Shown: piece by piece, positions 6,358 to 8,736 of the stretch | Position numbering within the stretch: the stretch's first letter is position 1 | Layout of the letters: the number at the start of each line of letters is the position of its first letter | Source: JANLQX01 sp031381685 | GTDB lineage: Bacteria > Actinomycetota > Acidimicrobiia > Acidimicrobiales > JANYDT01 | NCBI GenBank assembly: GCA_031381685.1 | Contig: JANMYF010000437.1 | Location: forward strand, 1 to 8,736 | Reading direction: 5' to 3' | DNA length: 8,736 nt | Notes under the pieces: model-generated | Databases searched by the model: none | Told to the model about the DNA's origin: nothing | What the model saw: only the letters and a program-made list of their open reading frames with translations | Program-made: the position numbers and the translations under genes

Positions 6358-6924
6358 ATGACGCAGAACGTTCCGTGGCAGGGACTCAATCACCTCGCCC
6401 TGATCACCAACGACATGGATGCAACGGTGCGGTTCTGGCACGGTGCGCTCGGCGCTCCGCTGGTCGCCACGATCGGCACCGACACGTTCCGGCATTACTT
6501 CTTCGCGTTCGGGCCCAAGAGCTCCGTTGCGTTCTTCGAGTACCGAGGGCAGCACACGAACGAGCTGGCCAAACCCGCGGGTGTCTTCGACGCTCGTGCT
6601 GGCCAGTTCGACCATCTCTCCATGGACCTGCCTGATGAAGCGGCCCTCCTGGCGTTGCGTGAACGACTCCTCGATGCTGGTTCCGAGGTGACCGATGTCG
6701 TCGATCATGGGCTGATGCGCTCGATCTATTTCAGTGACCCCAACGGCATCGCCCTCGAAGCGTCGTGGTGGGCCAACGATCCGACGAGCGGTGGACCGGA
6801 CTTCACCAACTCCGTGTACTTCCAGGATTCGGACCCCGTCCCGGCAATGGCGGAGCTTCTCGCCGGCGGGCTGCGGAGCATTCCGAAGACGCACCTCGTC
6901 GACGAGCCGACCGAGACGTACTGA
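6358..6924 (+). CDS. VOC-superfamily metalloprotein (glyoxalase/dioxygenase fold)
   Basis: This 188-residue soluble protein has two beta-alpha-beta-beta-beta modules. The expected metal ligands of the vicinal oxygen chelate fold are all visible: His12 (LNHLALI), Glu61 (FFEYRG), His86 (FDHLSMD) and Glu134 (IALEASWW). The second module ends with the family hallmark YFSDPNGIALE (124-134). Members bind a divalent metal and act as glyoxalase I, ring-cleaving dioxygenases, isomerases or thiol-transfer resistance enzymes. The sequence does not show which. A tail of about 50 residues after the fold (SGGPDFTNSVYF to the end) is rich in acidic and Pro residues and may be a lineage-specific extension. 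The ATG at 6358 is supported by GGGAGGA upstream. A longer frame from 6280 would add residues that lie over the promoter region. It is monocistronic and convergent with the PPOX gene, 82 nt away. Confidence 0.9.
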   Translation: MTQNVPWQGLNHLALITNDMDATVRFWHGALGAPLVATIGTDTFRHYFFAFGPKSSVAFFEYRGQHTNELAKPAGVFDARAGQFDHLSMDLPDEAALLALRERLLDAGSEVTDVVDHGLMRSIYFSDPNGIALEASWWANDPTSGGPDFTNSVYFQDSDPVPAMAELLAGGLRSIPKTHLVDEPTETY

Positions 6925-7006
6925 CCCTCGCCCCGCCGCGATGGCTGCCCACGAGGTGGACGGCGATGTCTTCGGCCAACTCCTCACCCAGCGGGACCAG
7001 CGGCGC

Positions 7007-7519
7007 TCACCAACTCCAGCGTGTCGCGCGTTGCGCGAACTCGTCCTCGCGTTCGATGATCCCGAACGCTCGATCCGGTGACACCACAAACACCGCGTTC
7101 TGTCGAAGGAACGCTTCCATGTTCGTATGGTCGGCGGGGTCATTCCAGTACTTGGCGAGGTACGCGGCGATCGCTCGTCCACGTTCCTCGTCGTCGAGCA
7201 TTGCGTCGGTCAATCTCGCTCGTCCTTCAACCGACACGCACTCAACGGTGTCGTCGATCCCGATCACGCACTGCGGGTTCTCGGCGAGGTTGCGAACCTT
7301 TCGAGCGGTCGGCGCACAGGAGAACCAGAACTGGTCAGTGTCGGGGAGCCAAACACCCCACACAGGCATCGCGTGCGGACGTCCGGAAGCCGAAGCGGTG
7401 ACGACCCAGTAGTTCCTGTTCTCGACGAGACGTTGCTGCGCCCAGGTCCACGGGAGGACGCCCTCCAGGTCGGTCGGTACGCCGTAGTCGGCCATGTCGG
7501 GGCGTTGCACCTTCGGCAT
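7007..7519 (-). CDS. PPOX-fold (pyridoxamine phosphate oxidase-like) flavin/F420 enzyme
   Basis: This 170-residue protein has the split beta-barrel fold of pyridoxamine 5'-phosphate oxidase relatives. Visible hallmarks are the strand pair WVVTASASGRPHAMPVWG (38-55), FWFSCAPTARKVRNLAENP (64-82) with the Thr-x-Arg-Lys-x-x-Asn-Leu cofactor-phosphate loop, CVIGID, SVEGRA (96-101), and a terminal AFGI..RATRWSW segment. In actinobacteria such proteins are often F420H2- or FMN-dependent reductases of the FDOR-B group. True pyridoxal phosphate synthesis is less likely at this length. A longer frame reaches 7867, but it overlaps the YhhN gene and is unlike protein. ATG 7519 is the sensible start, with TACGCT 5 nt upstream suggesting a leaderless transcript. 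It follows the YhhN gene on the same strand by 44 nt. The frame after its TGA stays coding-like for about 29 codons. Confidence 0.88.
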   Translation of the reverse strand: MPKVQRPDMADYGVPTDLEGVLPWTWAQQRLVENRNYWVVTASASGRPHAMPVWGVWLPDTDQFWFSCAPTARKVRNLAENPQCVIGIDDTVECVSVEGRARLTDAMLDDEERGRAIAAYLAKYWNDPADHTNMEAFLRQNAVFVVSPDRAFGIIEREDEFAQRATRWSW

Positions 7520-7524
7520 GCACA

Positions 7525-7530
7525 AGCGTA
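7525..7530 (-). promoter_or_regulatory. Putative -10 element (TACGCT) of the PPOX gene
   Basis: The hexamer lies 5 nt upstream of ATG 7519, inside the 44-nt gap after the YhhN stop. It suggests the PPOX gene has its own leaderless transcript besides any read-through from YhhN. The same hexamer precedes the ferritin-like gene. No -35 box is evident. Confidence 0.4.
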
Positions 7531-7563
7531 CCCACGAGCGCGGGTCGCCCTTCGCCAGTGATG

Positions 7564-8187
7564 TCAGCGCAGGGTCAGCACGAGACCGGCGATAGCGGCG
7601 TGGTACGTCATTATGATCGTGACGTTCGCCCATCGTTCCTTCCGGACGAACCGGTTCCACCCGAGCACGGCATCGGAGGTGACGAAGGCCATCGCTGCGA
7701 CCATGCCGGCGATCCGCCCCGTCGCTCCGACGAGGACGCCCATCACGACGATCACGCCGAGGTAGAGCCCGACTGCCGGCGCAAGCGAACCGCTCCCCCG
7801 GACGATCCGGGGGCCGGCGAAGATCCCGACGCCGAGCGACAGCACGACGACCGGAACGACGGTCCATACGCGGTGTACACCGACGGTGAGCGCCCCGACG
7901 GAGAAGATCGCGTGACCGATCCAGAACGCCCCGAGACCGACCAGGAACCTGTCCACGGCGGGCAGAAGGGCCACATCACCGATCAAGCAGGCAACGAGAC
8001 CGAGGACGAACCAGACCCGGGCCGAGTTCGGCGATGCGTCGATCGTCAGCGCCGCGGCAATGAGCGCGGTCGTGACGAGCGGCTTGCTCCATCCCTCCAC
8101 CCCGTCGTCGTGACGAAGCCGTGACCACCAGTTGGCGACGGCGCCGGCGCCGGCGATCACGATCGCGGCCCATGTCGCCGAGTTCAC
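7564..8187 (-). CDS. YhhN-family integral membrane protein (lysoplasmalogenase type)
   Basis: This 207-residue protein has about eight hydrophobic helices covering most of its length. It carries the YhhN/TMEM86 signatures: WSKPL (33-37), LIGDVALLP (68-76), FWIGHAIFS (88-96) and TSDAVLGWNRF (170-180). Characterised family members are lysoplasmalogenases that hydrolyse the vinyl-ether bond of lysoplasmalogens, releasing an aldehyde. The conserved Asp residues (71 and 172 here) are thought to act in catalysis. Whether this organism makes plasmalogens cannot be seen. GTG 8187 is preferred over GTG 8235 because TAGGCT lies 7 nt upstream, and because the extra 16 residues (DDSRTGPGRSRR region) are non-hydrophobic and would be encoded across a perfect palindrome. 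The N-terminal AGAGA is encoded by a short GGCGCC tandem run. The gene diverges from the ferritin-like gene. Confidence 0.88.
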   Translation of the reverse strand: MNSATWAAIVIAGAGAVANWWSRLRHDDGVEGWSKPLVTTALIAAALTIDASPNSARVWFVLGLVACLIGDVALLPAVDRFLVGLGAFWIGHAIFSVGALTVGVHRVWTVVPVVVLSLGVGIFAGPRIVRGSGSLAPAVGLYLGVIVVMGVLVGATGRIAGMVAAMAFVTSDAVLGWNRFVRKERWANVTIIMTYHAAIAGLVLTLR

Positions 8188-8194
8188 AACCCGA

Positions 8195-8200
8195 AGCCTA
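8195..8200 (-). promoter_or_regulatory. Putative -10 element (TAGGCT) of the YhhN gene
   Basis: TAGGCT lies 7 nt before GTG 8187 with no Shine-Dalgarno between, matching a leaderless start. The palindrome at 8210-8225 sits where the -35 region would be. Confidence 0.45.
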
Positions 8201-8209
8201 CGGGAGCGC

Positions 8210-8225
8210 CCCGGACCGGTCCGGG
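8210..8225. promoter_or_regulatory. Perfect 16-bp palindrome, candidate operator
   Basis: CCCGGACC followed directly by GGTCCGGG is a perfect 16-bp dyad with no spacer, so it suits binding by a dimeric regulator better than an RNA hairpin. It lies 9 nt upstream of the YhhN -10 hexamer, covering the spacer and -35 region. It is about 53 nt upstream of the ferritin-like gene's -10. A regulator here could control YhhN alone or both divergent genes. Confidence 0.5.
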
Positions 8226-8278
8226 AGTCATCCACCCGGCGGGACTTAAGGCCCTGTCACGTTCGCTCCCCGCGTCCG

Positions 8279-8284
8279 TACGCT
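8279..8284 (+). promoter_or_regulatory. Putative -10 element (TACGCT) of the ferritin-like gene
   Basis: TACGCT is 6 nt before ATG 8291, and no Shine-Dalgarno is present, so transcription probably begins at the A of the start codon. CTGTCA at 8254-8259 (4 of 6 to TTGACA) is a possible -35, though its 19-nt spacer is long. Confidence 0.45.
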
Positions 8285-8290
8285 CCACCT

Positions 8291-8736
8291 ATGAACAACC
8301 CTCCGGTCGGTGACCAGCAAGATGTCCTCCACAGTGGCAGCGTGTGGGAGCGCGATCTCTACGCCGCGCTCACGTCCCATGTGGCGAAGGAGCGCGGCCT
8401 CCTCGAGGAGTACGTCGAAGCGGCGAAGGGAACGCAGTCCGAGGCGCTCGGGTACCTGGTGAACCTGCTCATCGAAGACGAGAAGCGCCACCACCGGATG
8501 TTCAACGAGCTGGCCGCGTCGCTCAAGAGCGAATCTGAGCTGTCCGCCGACAAACCGGTGGTGCCGCGCATGGACTTCCGTTCGTCGAACGCGGCGGCTG
8601 TGGTCGACGTGGCACACCGGCTGCTGGAGAACGAGAAGGACGATGCCCGTGAGCTCAAGTCCCTGAAGAAGACTCTCCGCGACGTGGAGGACACCACGCT
8701 GTGGGGTCTCCTCGTCGACCTGATGGAGCGCGACAC
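8291..8736 (+). CDS. Ferritin-like four-helix protein, 3' end beyond window
   Basis: The first 148 codons are visible and the frame is open at the right edge. The protein is almost all amphipathic helix, rich in Glu, Lys, Leu and Ala: helix 1 about 17-46 (SHVAKERGLLEEY), helix 2 about 49-78 with an E-x-x-H pair in EDEKRHHRMF (Glu64, His67), a loop with PVVPRMDF (89-96), helix 3 about 101-128 (LLENEKDDARELK) and the start of helix 4 (WGLLVDLMERD). Two helical hairpins, with acidic residues in helices 1 and 3 and E-x-x-H in helix 2, match the rubrerythrin/ferritin-like di-iron layout. I cannot confirm a complete metal site because helix 4 is cut. There is no signal peptide, so it is probably cytoplasmic, acting in iron or oxidative stress handling if metal-bound. 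ATG 8291 is chosen from its leaderless-type upstream hexamer and the start of good codon use. Confidence 0.7.
   Translation, partial: MNNPPVGDQQDVLHSGSVWERDLYAALTSHVAKERGLLEEYVEAAKGTQSEALGYLVNLLIEDEKRHHRMFNELAASLKSESELSADKPVVPRMDFRSSNAAAVVDVAHRLLENEKDDARELKSLKKTLRDVEDTTLWGLLVDLMERD

Noticed and set aside
7007..7009. TGA as a selenocysteine codon in the PPOX gene
   Set aside because: No Cys/Sec position is expected at this C-terminus and no convincing SECIS-like hairpin follows. A plain stop is simpler.
6274..7182. 302-residue open frame on the minus strand across the VOC gene and PPOX 3' end
   Set aside because: It overlaps two well-supported genes in other frames and has low-complexity Arg/Ser content.
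7520..7867. N-terminal extension of the PPOX frame to 7867
   Set aside because: The added residues are Arg-rich and overlap the YhhN coding region. The family fold begins just after ATG 7519.
8136..8156. GGCGCC tandem run as a regulatory or structural repeat
   Set aside because: It lies within the YhhN coding region and simply encodes alternating Ala-Gly in the first membrane helix.
1..8736. CRISPR array, tRNA, rRNA, transposase or phage genes
   Set aside because: No regularly spaced repeats, tRNA-like cloverleaf sequence, rRNA core sequence or mobile-element protein was seen on either strand.

Overview
The window is GC-rich (roughly two thirds G+C by eye), with third codon positions almost always G or C, short intergenic gaps and frequent GTG starts. 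This, the protein sequences, and several starts that look leaderless (a TANNNT hexamer 5-8 nt before the start codon) point to a high-GC actinobacterium. The style resembles Acidimicrobiia such as Ilumatobacter, but that placement is inference. No mobile element, CRISPR array, rRNA or tRNA is visible. It reads as ordinary chromosomal sequence of small single-gene or two-gene units.

Layout. 42-3356 (+): a two-gene MacB/LolD-type ABC export operon, an ATPase followed 6 nt later by an 845-residue double-FtsX permease. A 12-bp bulged hairpin at the permease stop codon separates it from a convergent gene for a small secreted four-cysteine protein of unknown function (3386-4042, -). 4107-4426 (+): a small unknown gene that appears broken by one missing base near 4259, or else marks a sequencing error. 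4473-5456 (+): a Gfo/Idh/MocA oxidoreductase of the dihydrodiol-dehydrogenase type with an unusual active-site Asn. 5498-5974 (-): a cytoplasmic thioredoxin-fold redoxin with a CPGC motif. This convergent gene is flanked by a 22-bp near-identical direct repeat, one copy of which is the 3' end of the oxidoreductase gene. 6358-6924 (+): a VOC-fold metalloprotein with all four metal ligands. 7007-7519 (-): a PPOX-fold flavin/F420 enzyme. 7564-8187 (-): a YhhN-family membrane protein (lysoplasmalogenase type). 8291 to the right edge (+): a ferritin-like four-helix protein, transcribed divergently and cut by the window end.

Apart from the ABC pair, which must work as one transporter, the genes do not form an evident pathway. 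Several are small redox or detoxification enzymes (oxidoreductase, redoxin, VOC, PPOX), but their mixed orientation and separate promoters argue for independent units.

I did not find a clear new multi-gene system. The best second-look items are the frameshifted small gene, the direct repeat around the redoxin gene, the 16-bp perfect palindrome in the 8188-8290 divergent promoter region, and the run of leaderless-type starts.
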